Positions 55,796 to 64,000 of a DNA stretch of 64,000 bases are shown one piece after another. This DNA is from Cryoendolithus antarcticus. Taxonomy: Eukaryota > Ascomycota > Dothideomycetes > Cladosporiales > Cladosporiaceae. The position numbers and the translations under genes were made by a program. The notes beneath the pieces are model-generated. The model was not told the origin of the DNA and searched no databases. It saw only the letters and a program-made list of their open reading frames with translations. Positions within the stretch are counted from its first letter, which is position 1, and the number at the start of each line of letters is the position of its first letter. Location: NCBI GenBank assembly GCA_002077065.1, contig NAJO01000056.1, positions 62,001 through 126,000 on the forward strand, written 5' to 3'.

Positions 55796-56606
55796 TCATT
55801 GCCCTGTGCCAGACGCCACTCTCAGGCGGCCCCCCTCGCCGGATGAGCGGGCGTTCCCGGCATGAATGGCAAGAGCCTTCTGCTGCGAGCAGGAGGCGGC
55901 CGCTTGCGTCGATGCTGTTGATCCAACGATCAGCTCCTCGAAAGCGATGGAGTTGTTGGCGTGGTGGAAGGCAAGTTGGGTGATGATCATGGGGAACTCG
56001 TCGAATTGCGCTAGAAGCATACCCTTGACTTCGTCCTCGGATTTGGCTCGCCAGACCGCCTCACCACCCGTCTCGCTCATCATCTCGAAGACAGCCTCGA
56101 CGAGATAAATTAGCGTATCGCGCTGGACTGTCCGCCCCCAATCGAACACCTTACTACGATGCATGTTGTAGTTGCTATCGTTTGTTGCGGCGATCTGGTT
56201 GACGACCTGGTTGGCGAGATCGAAAGTCAAGTGGCCATAGCGGAATTCGATAATTTCATGGCACCTCTTCATCTCATCGTCCAGGTGATCTCCCTGGGGA
56301 GTCGGGACCCGTCAAGTGGGAATTTCCGGCACGCTTGACCACATTCTCGGCTGGAGAGCTACGCAGGAGAGAGTTATGCGTGTAACGCATGGCCAAATCA
56401 CGTGCATGCTGGTAGTGACGCAATTCCCACTTCTGCAGGAACTGGAAGTCGATCTTGGGAAGGCCGAGAGCCCTGCGCTTTCTCTTGGAGCCTTGATGAT
56501 AGAAGTCCTCCTTCGAATAGAAGCGGAGAAAGTAGTTCTTGGGCAATGGCTGAACGTCAGGTCGGTAGTGCTCCGCTGCACGAGGCGCTCGTGGTGACGC
56601 AGCTCC
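55796..56606 (-). pseudogene. Conserved unknown protein gene with an apparent frameshift
   Basis: Two overlapping frames carry one protein. The first, from about 56606, reads 'AEHYRPDVQPLPKNYFLRFY', 'KRKRRALGLPKIDFQFLQKWELRHYQHARDLAMRY' (in part 'LPKIDFQFLQKWELRHY') and runs into TGA just after 'PDSPGRSPGR' near 56285. The second, offset by one base, takes over with 'LDDEMKRCHEIIEFRYGHLTFD' and continues to 'FDEFPMIITQLAFHHANNSIAFEELI' (in part 'FDEFPMIITQLAFHH') and a stop at 55796. No intron-sized splice pair connects them. The 5' end is also unclear: the first frame is preceded by a TAA at 56607-56609 and has no ATG, so an upstream exon is expected. This may be a pseudogene, an assembly error, or a gene with an unusual splice. 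I do not recognise the family. Confidence 0.55.
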
Positions 56607-56820
56607 TTACGATGATGCCGCATGTAGAGTCACTGAAGATTCAGAGTGATGCGTAGTGTGGATGGGGAGCCTCGACCCAAGGGAAGGATCGTTGCTGATA
56701 AGTCAATGACTCTGGCGCAGGTCAGACGAGTCCCAGCGTTGGCACCTGTACTCGAGACATCGGATCGCGCCAGCAAAGACTATGAGCATGAACATCGCTA
56801 GTTCTGGAGACATTAGTCGC

Positions 56821-57560
56821 TCAGAAGAAGATGAAGTCCTTCAGTATGGGCGAGGCGGCAAATTCAGGATTGAGCAGGATGCAGCTGTCCACGATTAGTA
56901 TTTCTTGCGGCAAGCAATTGGATGAGGACATACTTCATGAAGTGGTTCAAGCCATTCTTGCGATGCTCAAGGAACTCTGGCCGGAAGCGTGAGACGACGC
57001 TCTTGCGAGGTAGCGGTGGTATGCTGGCCTCAGAGTAGGGAAAAGCCTTGATGAGGTTGTTGCGTAGCTTGTCGAACTCTGAGTACCTACCGTGAAGTCA
57101 GCATCTTTGCTTTACATACATGTGATACACACCGAATCATGAGAGCAACATACCTCTTCCTAATACTCATCACTCCTCCCTTCAACGTAGCCACACTACA
57201 ATTCCACACCAAGTACGCCCCAATGCCCGTAGGCCCGCTCACGATCACATAGTCGTCTACAGTCACTGATCTCGCCCAGCAGCCAAGGCTTTGTTCATGG
57301 GAGGCAGACGAGTGATCTTCCAGTGATATGGGTGCGGGCCGAGTCTCGACGATGGATTGGTACGAGACCGTGCTTATGGAGCGATCGTGCCGCGTCAGCC
57401 AGAAGGGAGGGGAGGAGTCGGAGCTTGCACGTGGTGAGGTGTGCGGGTCACTGCTCGGACTAGATGGTGCCGATGAGGTATGCACATCATTCGCGTCCAG
57501 CGTAGTGCTGCCAGTCCTGGTGTCTAGCCGTCCGTCCTGGAGGGGCGGGGACGACCCCAT
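56821..57560 (-). CDS. YPT35: PX-domain protein, YPT35-like
   Basis: Exons 57560-57154, 57086-56934 and 56884-56821 (introns GTATGT...TAG and GTATGT...CAG) give 207 residues. A Ser/Pro/Asp-rich N-terminal region is followed by a PX domain: 'WARSVTVDDYVIVSG', 'YLVWNCSVATLKGGVMSIRKRYSEFDKL' (cited as 'MSIRKRYSEFDKL', containing the phosphoinositide-binding RRYSEF-like motif), 'IPPLPRKSVVSRFRPEFLEHRK' (in part 'IPPLPRKS') and the C-terminal 'NCILLNPEFAASPILKDFIF'. Yeast Ypt35 binds PI3P on endosomes and vacuoles and recruits Vps13. The N-terminal extension could hold the Vps13-binding motif, but I did not identify one. Confidence 0.87.
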
Positions 57561-58588
57561 GCGACTCGATGCGGACAGTTTCACGGAATATTATGCAAAG
57601 GATGCTTGTCCGATGTACAATTGTACTGCGCTAGACCATTGCTGCAAGCAGATGGAGACGCAATTGCGCGGTGGGCGGAGGCTGGAGCGGTGGCGAACTG
57701 CTGGGGAGGCGGGACGTGGTTATGGCTTGCATGTACAGTACAGGTCACTACTAAAATCGTCCCACGCTTTTTCGGCTGAAGGCAGGAACGTCCGGCAATG
57801 TGAATATACTTACTGACATACCTCACATTTACTTGAACATCCGTAACGATCTGGCAGGATGCTGTCGAGATACGTATTGCCCATCGCACTATAGAAACAC
57901 ATTAATCTTTTTCCACCTGATATCGTCCACAGCAACCATCGTTCGTCAAAGTGGGTCTCGGATATCTCACATGCATGCAGGCGCGATCTATTCAGGGTTG
58001 CCAGGATCAGCGCCGCGCAGGGGTCCGTTCTCTCGAAACTCCACTTCCGAGCGCCCTCATCCAGCTATATTTCTTCGAAGGCGTCCTCATCAGGGAAGTC
58101 GGGCCCTTCGCGCAGATCGGGCAAAAGCTACTGCACAGCATGACACTCGTGCAGACGCAGTGCAGTAGCATGCTTCGCGTCTCGCGGGAAATCGGTGGTT
58201 GCTGTGGATCGACCAGCTCGTTTGATGCACATTTCAGGTCATAGCTTCAACGGCTGGTCTGATAGAGTCGGGGGCTAGCACGCAGTACGGATGAATCTGT
58301 TCATAAACCCCGTGGGCCCATGCCTCGACTGTGTCTCATGTAGGTAGACGCCCGTTTACGACTTCTACGAACTGTTTGTTGCTGCTTCCTTTCCCCAATC
58401 CACCTTGTACCACCTTGTACCGCACTTGACTTCCGCCAGATTTGCATTCGACGCATTGTAAGTGGTTGAAGGCAAATGCACACGGAAGATCTTCGCTGAC
58501 CGAGTAGTCGCCTTCAGCATATTTCAACACCGCCCTTGACTACGAAGCATTCGATTGTTCTTGTAAAGTAATCACCTCAGCCGCCACC
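57561..58588. other. Intergenic stretch, no supported gene
   Basis: About 1 kb between divergent genes. A direct repeat of caccttgtac occurs twice at 58401-58420. Short frames near 58300-58530 on the minus strand have no recognisable product. Confidence 0.4.
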
Positions 58589-59311
58589 ATGAAGGCCTTC
58601 GCAGCGATCTCGCTCGGCGCCACCCTCCTCTCCACCCTCGCAACCGCCCAGCAACAGTACCAGATCGACCCCACCTCCGTGAACATCACCCTCCGCAACA
58701 ACTGGTGTGGCAATGAGGTGGCACAATGTCCTGTACGACTCCTCCCCTTTCCCACCACACCACCATCCCACTAACACCCAACCTCCCAGCTCATCTGCTC
58801 CCAAGTAACCGGCTCCCTAACAATCACCTCCAACACCTGCGACGCCGCCTCCCTAACCTACACCTGCGTCTGCTCCGACGGCAGCTCCCCCAACATCACA
58901 GAATACACGCAAACGCTTCCCTTCTTCATCTGCCAGGAGTGGGGAAACCAGTGCTCCTCCAACTGCGGCAACGACAACACCTGTATCTCGGCCTGCAGGC
59001 AGAACCATCCCTGCGGTGCGCAGAGCCCGATAAGAGCAAACACTAGCACGTTGACGAGCACCATGAGCTCGACGACGAGTGGGAGCTCGGCTGGTGCGGC
59101 GGCGAGTGTCACGGGGGGCGAGACGGTCTACAGTGGGTTTGCGGGCGCGAGTGCTAGTCAGACGGGTGGTGCCGCTGCTAGTTCTGCTGCGGCGGCGAGT
59201 GCTACGGGTGCTTCTGCTGGGACGAGGGTGGTTGCTATGCACTTCGGGCAGAGCGCTGGGTTCCTTGCCTTGGCCGCTGCGTTCTTCGGCGGCTTCGCGT
59301 TCTTGTTGTAG
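58589..59311 (+). CDS. GPI-anchored DUF7707 cell-surface protein
   Basis: Exons 58589-58732 and 58790-59311 (GTACGA...CAG) give 221 residues. The signal peptide is 'MKAFAAISLGATLLSTLATAQ'. The mature N-terminal domain has twelve cysteines ('WCGNEVAQCPLIC', 'YTCVCSDGS', 'FFICQEWGNQC', 'CISACRQNHPC') in the pattern of DUF7707. It is followed by a Ser/Ala/Gly/Thr-rich stalk and a C-terminal hydrophobic tail ('FLALAAAFFGGFAFLL'), the layout of a GPI-anchored wall or membrane protein. Function is unknown. Confidence 0.85.
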
Positions 59312-59842
59312 ACAAGGGTACTGACAGCACTGAAAAGAGACGGATGGGCTGTTCGAGGTATTCAGGACCTCTGGACATAGTTTTGAGCGTTGATTACAGC
59401 GGGTTCCACTGGGAGTTTGCTTGGAAAAGGTAGTTGGTAGCGATCGGTAATGGTACGAATTGGCGCAGGTTGCAGTTTGCGATTCGCGACCCCACTGCAC
59501 TACAGGGCTTCTCAGTCACTTCACCATGGCTCACTCCCATACCATCTCGTTACAACCTTCACTGCCCTCGATCAATTCGTTGAGCTGGAGGCGCTCAGGG
59601 CATCTCTCCTAGCGCCTCGCCTAAGTAAACATACCCCAGGTTTCGGCTGGCACCAGTGGAGATCCCTGGTGATGCTTATTCCCGACGAGGCTTGGTTCAA
59701 GACCTGGACTCTGTGTCGAGGGCCTAAATGTGGATTGCGAAATCCTCAATCTGTTGTGAAGTTGTGAGGCAGACGAAGTGGTTGTAAGACACGCGCGCTT
59801 GGTCTGGACACCGTGAAGCGGAACCGGGTCCAGTCTGCCAAC
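59312..59842. other. Intergenic stretch between tandem plus-strand genes
   Basis: 531 bases: 3' flank of the GPI-protein gene and promoter of the lyase gene. No gene is seen. Confidence 0.45.
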
Positions 59843-60929
59843 ATGGCTACCGCATCACAAGTGGTGCGAAGGGCACAGCTCTACGGTATGTAACAAGTCT
59901 TTCGAGGCAAGACAATGTGCTCATTCGAGGAAGTTTCGACTCCAATTCCCTTAGTTACAGCAATTTTCGTCTGCTTGACGGCGAATTGTACAGACTTGGA
60001 GCTGACACTATACAGTCCCCGGCTCATCAATGCGTTTCCTCGAAAAATCCCGCTCCCTCCCCAGCATAGACAGCATAGCCTACGACCTCGAAGACAGCGT
60101 AACACCCTCCAAGAAACCCGAAGGTCGCGCCAACATACTCTCAATCTTGAACCGCGACCGCGTGCCTGGGATCCGCGAACAAGCTGTACGAATCAACAGC
60201 GTCGGCTCTGGTTTCGCCTTAGACGACTTGACCGAAGTGCTGAAGGGCAAGCATCTCGATTGCTTGGTTGTGCCGAAGGTAGACTCGGCGAGCGATTTGC
60301 ATTTTGTCACCGATGTGCTGAGGCAGAAGTTGCCCGAACGGCATGGAGCTAATTCGAAGAATCCGGTCAAGATTGTTGCGCTGGTTGAGTCTGCGAGGTC
60401 TGTCATGAATTTGCACGATATCTGTGGTGCTTCGCCTTACCTTTCTGGCCTGACCTTTGCGGCCGAGGACTTCGCGCTGGATTTATCCATCACGCGGACG
60501 CCGGATCTGCATGAATTCATGTACGCTCGCTCTGCCATCGTTACAGCCGCCCGCGCCTTCAACATCCCCTCCGCGCTCGATCTCGTCTCGACGACTTTCC
60601 GCGGCGAGGAAGGGAAGCAGTTCCTGCAGAAGGAGAGCGAGAATGGGAAGCGATTCGGCTTCAATGGCAAGCAGTGTATCCATCCTGACCAGGTGGAGAT
60701 TGTGCAGAATGTTTATTCGCCTTCGGAGCAGGAGGTCGAGTGGGCTGTGCGAGTCGTGTTGTGTGATCAGAAGGCTGATGCGCAGGGACGGGGGGCATGG
60801 ACGCTCGATGGCAAGATGATTGATGTGCCTGTGGTTGGGAAGGCGAAGGCTATCGTGGCGAGGGCGGATGTTTGTGGGATTGATGTGAAAGCATTGCAGG
60901 AGAAGCATAAGGATGAGGAGCCGCAGTGA
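59843..60929 (+). CDS. CitE/CLYBL-like HpcH/HpaI aldolase family lyase
   Basis: Exons 59843-59885 and 60016-60929 (GTATGT...CAG) give 318 residues. The first exon supplies the ATG and joins in phase to the conserved '[15 protein letters not shown]'. TIM-barrel motifs of the CitE family follow: '[14 protein letters not shown]', 'RINSVGSG', '[11 protein letters not shown]', the metal-binding Glu in '[10 protein letters not shown]', the Asp in '[12 protein letters not shown]', and '[14 protein letters not shown]'. Family members cleave or form C-C bonds in CoA thioesters (citramalyl-CoA, malyl-CoA); human CLYBL is mitochondrial. No clear targeting sequence is visible here. It converges on the dehydrogenase gene with 47 bp between stops. 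Confidence 0.88.
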
Positions 60930-60976
60930 GCGCGATGTAGGGTCACTTCTTGTATATACCGACATGCTACTCAAGC

Positions 60977-62071
60977 TCAGTACCCCCGTTCCCTCCTCAC
61001 CACATTTATCAACCGCTCCCCCTTCTGCCTTCTCTCCAAATTCACCTCCAGCACCTGGAACGCCCGTTCCAGATACGCCTGCCCAACACCACTCACATGC
61101 GGCGTCACAATCACATTCGGTAGATTCCACAACTCGCTATCCTCAGGCAACGGCTCCGGATCCGTGACATCCAGCGCCGCTCCGGCCAGTGTCCCATTTT
61201 TCAACGCCTCTATCAAAGCCGGCTGATCAATGATCGCCCCTCGTGCGATATTCGTCACGAACGTCGGTTTCTTCCCTCCCTGACTCAGAATCTCAAACTC
61301 CTTTTTCCCCAAGAAATGCGTCGTCTCCTTCGTCAAGGGCACGGAGACAAGCAGCCAATCGATATCCTGCCGCAGGAACTCATGCAGACTTTCCTTATCA
61401 AGCCCACTATACCACTTACTCGGCACCTCGCCCTCTGCGTCCCCAGTGCCAGGCACAATGAACCCCGGATCCCGCCGCTTCTCTGGCGTATCTTTCGGTG
61501 TGGCCGTGTAAGCTATCACCTCCATCCCCAGCGCCTTCGCCACACGTCCGACTTGCCGGCCTATACTGCCGTATCCTAGCACGCCGATCCTCCGCCCTAC
61601 CCAATCGCGCACATTATGGTAGTCATCCCCAGCGCCTGTCTTGCCCCAGCGATGCTCTTTTTGGAGTTCGTAGAGTTGCTTGTACTTATGACTTTGCACA
61701 AGAGCTGTCATGACAGCCCATTCTGCTATTTGCGGGCCGTGGATTCCGGAACTCGTCGTGATTGTTACGTCGGAGGAGGTGTAGAGGGGGTGGTGCTGGA
61801 TGTGGTTGCTGCCTGCGCTGAAGAGGTGGAGCCAGTCGAGGTTTTTGGCGTCTTTTGAGGGATCCGAGGGCAGGACGTTGAAGGTCACTAGGATCGTTAC
61901 TTTGGCGAAGGTGGACGCTGGTACGTCGACTAGTTTGGGGGAGGTGGAGTTGACTTGGATGGAGGTTACGTCTATGTCTGGGAATTTGGACTGGAGGCGG
62001 GAGACTATGGCCTCTGGTATTGCTTGCGGCGCTGCGATCAGCAGGTGTTCTTTTGCTGGTCCGCCGCCCAT
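60977..62071 (-). CDS. D-isomer-specific 2-hydroxyacid dehydrogenase
   Basis: A single exon of 364 residues from the ATG at 62071; the frame is open 41 codons further upstream but without an ATG. The NAD(P)-binding GxGxxG is 'GVLGYGSIGRQVG'. The catalytic residues are Arg in 'TNIARGAIID', Glu in 'TDPEPLPEDSELW' and His in 'VTPHVSGVGQ', all present. An insert of about 35 residues after 'YTATPKDTP' (to 'WYSGLDKESLHEFL') is typical of a fungal subgroup of these reductases. It reduces 2-oxoacids such as glyoxylate or hydroxypyruvate; the exact substrate is not predictable. Confidence 0.88.
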   Translation of the reverse strand: MGGGPAKEHLLIAAPQAIPEAIVSRLQSKFPDIDVTSIQVNSTSPKLVDVPASTFAKVTILVTFNVLPSDPSKDAKNLDWLHLFSAGSNHIQHHPLYTSSDVTITTSSGIHGPQIAEWAVMTALVQSHKYKQLYELQKEHRWGKTGAGDDYHNVRDWVGRRIGVLGYGSIGRQVGRVAKALGMEVIAYTATPKDTPEKRRDPGFIVPGTGDAEGEVPSKWYSGLDKESLHEFLRQDIDWLLVSVPLTKETTHFLGKKEFEILSQGGKKPTFVTNIARGAIIDQPALIEALKNGTLAGAALDVTDPEPLPEDSELWNLPNVIVTPHVSGVGQAYLERAFQVLEVNLERRQKGERLINVVRRERGY

Positions 62072-62664
62072 AGTCGCGGTGGTGACGGGCTGTTGCGCTT
62101 GCGCTGGACTGGAATTGAGATGGAGATAGATGAGAGACGCAGGGGAACGGAATGGTAGACCAAGAGACTGTCTGGATGACAGAGGAGGGCTCAAGAGCTG
62201 TACTTATCCGCTATCGATCCTACAGTGGTCGCATTGTTAGTCCGGCTGTTGTTTTGGTATGGCATGATGGCATCGCAGGATGACGCGAGAGGTGCGATGT
62301 GGAGCTTCCGCGTTCGGCCAAGCTGTATTGATCAGCAGCACATATGCGAGATACCATAAGAGAAGGAATGACATTATGTTGTGAGCGTTGGGACCGAAGC
62401 ATTGCAACGCAGCTGTTGGTGGGCCTCAAGTCCATTATGGTGAAGCATCGTTTTCGGGTTCAGAACGCCGCCTGCTATTGTACAAGCAACTTTCGTCTCG
62501 TCCCAACCAGGTTGTCTTCCACACTCGCCTCGTGCTGTGATCGCCTCCATATCGCATGCTGGTAATACTCATGCCGAAGCTCAGTAGCAACCACGCGCCA
62601 CGGAGTCCGTAGCCAGCGACCATAAGCTGCTTCGCACAATCATCTCCCGCCAAGCTCAGCTCCC
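62072..62664. other. Intergenic stretch between tandem minus-strand genes
   Basis: 593 bases: promoter of the dehydrogenase gene and 3' flank of the PWWP gene. No gene is seen. Confidence 0.45.
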
Positions 62665-64000
62665 TCACGCCTCAGCAGCAGTCTCCGCCGGCGCCTCAGT
62701 CATCTTCGCATCCCCCTCCACAACCGCATCAACCACCTTGTCTCCACCATCGCCCTTCTCAGCCGTGGCTTCGGGAACAGCAGCAGGCTCAGCAGTCTTT
62801 GGCTCCTCCGCAGCAGCCTCCTCGACCTTCTTCTCAACCTCATCAGCAGCGGTCTCTGCCTTCTCCACGACTTTCTCCTCAGTCTCCTTGGCCTCTTCAG
62901 CAGCGCCAGCAGCCGCAGAATCTCCATTCGTAGCCGGCGCTTTCTCCTCGGCCGCAGCGGCGGCCTTGCTACCACTCTCCCCACCATCAGCCTCCATACG
63001 CTTATTCCAAGTCTCCAGCAATTGCGCACTGCGGCTCTTAAAGTTATAATCCTCCTCCTTGGGGATGAACGTAAGCTTCACAACCGCCTTCAGCACTTTG
63101 TGAATCTTCGTAGTGCGAATGATCGAAGGCTCCAGGTTGTCGTACTTCTCCAGCTGGCTGAAGAAGTCCGCCATGCCAGACATCTCCTCCTCCTTCGGCG
63201 CGGCGTCGCGTGCAAGGAAGCCCTTTTGCAGTCTGTGGCGGAGGTAGAGGATGGCTTTCTCGCGCTGCTCCAGCCGCTCGGACTCGGTGAGCTCTTTCTT
63301 CTCTTCGACTGCTTCTTCCTCTTTGGGTGCTGTGACCTTCTTCTTTGGCTTCGCGGTTGAAGCCTTCTTTGTGGAGCCAGCTTCGCCGTTGGGCGTCTTT
63401 GGCGCGTTAATCTTGGTGACTTTGGGAGTCTTCTTAGCCTGCGCTGTGTCAGTGCTGAAACATGTTGTCAAGTTCAGAGAGCAGTCTCCATCAAGGCTCA
63501 CCTTCCCCTCGCCATCGCTCTCAGCATCCTTCTTGCGCTTCTTGGTCGACTTTGGCGCGTCCGCGTCCTCCATCTCAACATCCTCATCGTCTCCGCCCTT
63601 GCTCTTGCGCGGTGCCTTCTTCTTCTTCTCTTGGCCCTCGGTTTCCACACTCTCCTCGCTCTCCTTCTCCGCCTTCTCAGCAGCGCGCGCAGCGGCCTCT
63701 TCCTCCTTCTGCGCGTACTCTGCTGCGATTCTGGCAGTCTCCTCGTCGAAGTCGCGGAGAATCTTCTTGAAGTAGTCGAGCTCGTGCTTCTCGTTGGCGA
63801 TGCGGTAGGCTTCTGTGAGTGCCTTGGTCATCTTGCCTTGAGGCTTGGTGTGGCACTCTTCGGGATCGAGCGGCTTGAGGGAGGAGTTGATGAGCCAGAC
63901 GCTGTTGAGGTCAGTATCACTTTCGGCGTGTAAAGGTTGCTCGTACGACTCACAATTCATTCGTGGCAAGGAACATAATCGGCCAGGTGCGCTCCTTGAC
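62665..64000 (-). CDS. PWWP-domain chromatin protein (5' end beyond window)
   Basis: The gene enters from the right edge. Exons 64000-63954 (partial), 63901-63502 and 63438-62665, with introns GTGAGT...CAG and GTGAGC...CAG, give about 407 visible residues. 'WPIMFLATNEFVWLINSSLKPL' spans the first join and is the end of a PWWP domain, which binds methylated histone tails such as H3K36me together with DNA. A long Lys/Glu-rich linker follows. A helical block 'AILYLRHRLQKGFL' and 'MADFFSQLEKYDNLEPSIIRTTKIHKVLKAVVKL' (in part 'TTKIHKVLKAVVKL') resembles the integrase-binding/TFIIS-N-like domain of LEDGF-type proteins. The C-terminus is Ala/Glu-rich and disordered. The second intron is 63 nt, in frame and free of stops, so a retained form would still be translatable. 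Confidence 0.82.
   Translation of the reverse strand, partial: SRSAPGRLCSLPRMNCESYEQPLHAESDTDLNSVWLINSSLKPLDPEECHTKPQGKMTKALTEAYRIANEKHELDYFKKILRDFDEETARIAAEYAQKEEEAAARAAEKAEKESEESVETEGQEKKKKAPRKSKGGDDEDVEMEDADAPKSTKKRKKDAESDGEGKVSLDGDCSLNLTTCFSTDTAQAKKTPKVTKINAPKTPNGEAGSTKKASTAKPKKKVTAPKEEEAVEEKKELTESERLEQREKAILYLRHRLQKGFLARDAAPKEEEMSGMADFFSQLEKYDNLEPSIIRTTKIHKVLKAVVKLTFIPKEEDYNFKSRSAQLLETWNKRMEADGGESGSKAAAAAEEKAPATNGDSAAAGAAEEAKETEEKVVEKAETAADEVEKKVEEAAAEEPKTAEPAAVPEATAEKGDGGDKVVDAVVEGDAKMTEAPAETAAEA

Overview
The window is nuclear DNA of a filamentous ascomycete. Genes lie on both strands a few hundred bases apart, most carry one or a few 50-75 nt GT...AG introns, and proteins such as FlbC, a DAL81/TamA-like regulator, DUF7707 and DUF3602 proteins are typical of Pezizomycotina. 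The tandem F-box-like family at the left edge is reminiscent of Dothideomycetes (Mycosphaerella-like fungi), but the sequence alone does not fix a genus. Gene models were built by hand from splice signals and reading-frame continuity. All exon joins given here close in frame; transcript ends are not known.

Layout. 1-3.6 kb: an array of four F-box-like paralogues, one cut by the window edge, one intact and two decayed. 3.7-8.0 kb: an ethanolamine/choline phosphotransferase and the ribosome-associated Hsp70 SSB, both on the minus strand. 8.7 kb: an intron-bearing tRNA-Asn. 10.5-18.9 kb: a secreted Ser/Thr-rich protein, a Ctr copper transporter, ORC3, an OPA3-like protein and two unnamed conserved proteins. 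19.8-28 kb: LETM1-like, GTP:AMP phosphotransferase, M20 carboxypeptidase and VPS53. 28.3-37.4 kb: three small PHD-finger-like genes around a DAL81/TamA-like zinc-cluster regulator and a Polo kinase. 38.3-39.5 kb: FlbC, with 2.2 kb of gene-free DNA upstream that contains a long imperfect hairpin.

41.8-45.9 kb: a compact three-gene set. A nucleotide-sugar 4,6-dehydratase is divergent from a TPT-type nucleotide-sugar transporter, which is followed by a 3,5-epimerase/4-reductase. Together they predict UDP-rhamnose synthesis plus its delivery into the Golgi; this is the most interesting unit here. 45.9-54.7 kb: TRM82, ribosomal protein P0, a GNAT acetyltransferase, a Par32-like GRGGAGN-repeat protein, the mitochondrial phosphate carrier and a CBS-domain protein. 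55.8-57.6 kb: a conserved unknown gene with an apparent frameshift, then a YPT35-like PX protein. 58.6-64 kb: a DUF7707 GPI-anchored protein, a CitE/CLYBL-like lyase, a D-2-hydroxyacid dehydrogenase and a PWWP protein running off the right edge.

Most genes are unrelated housekeeping functions. Functional grouping is seen only in the rhamnose set, the F-box-like array and possibly the PHD trio. No CRISPR array, rRNA, intact transposon or viral sequence was recognised.
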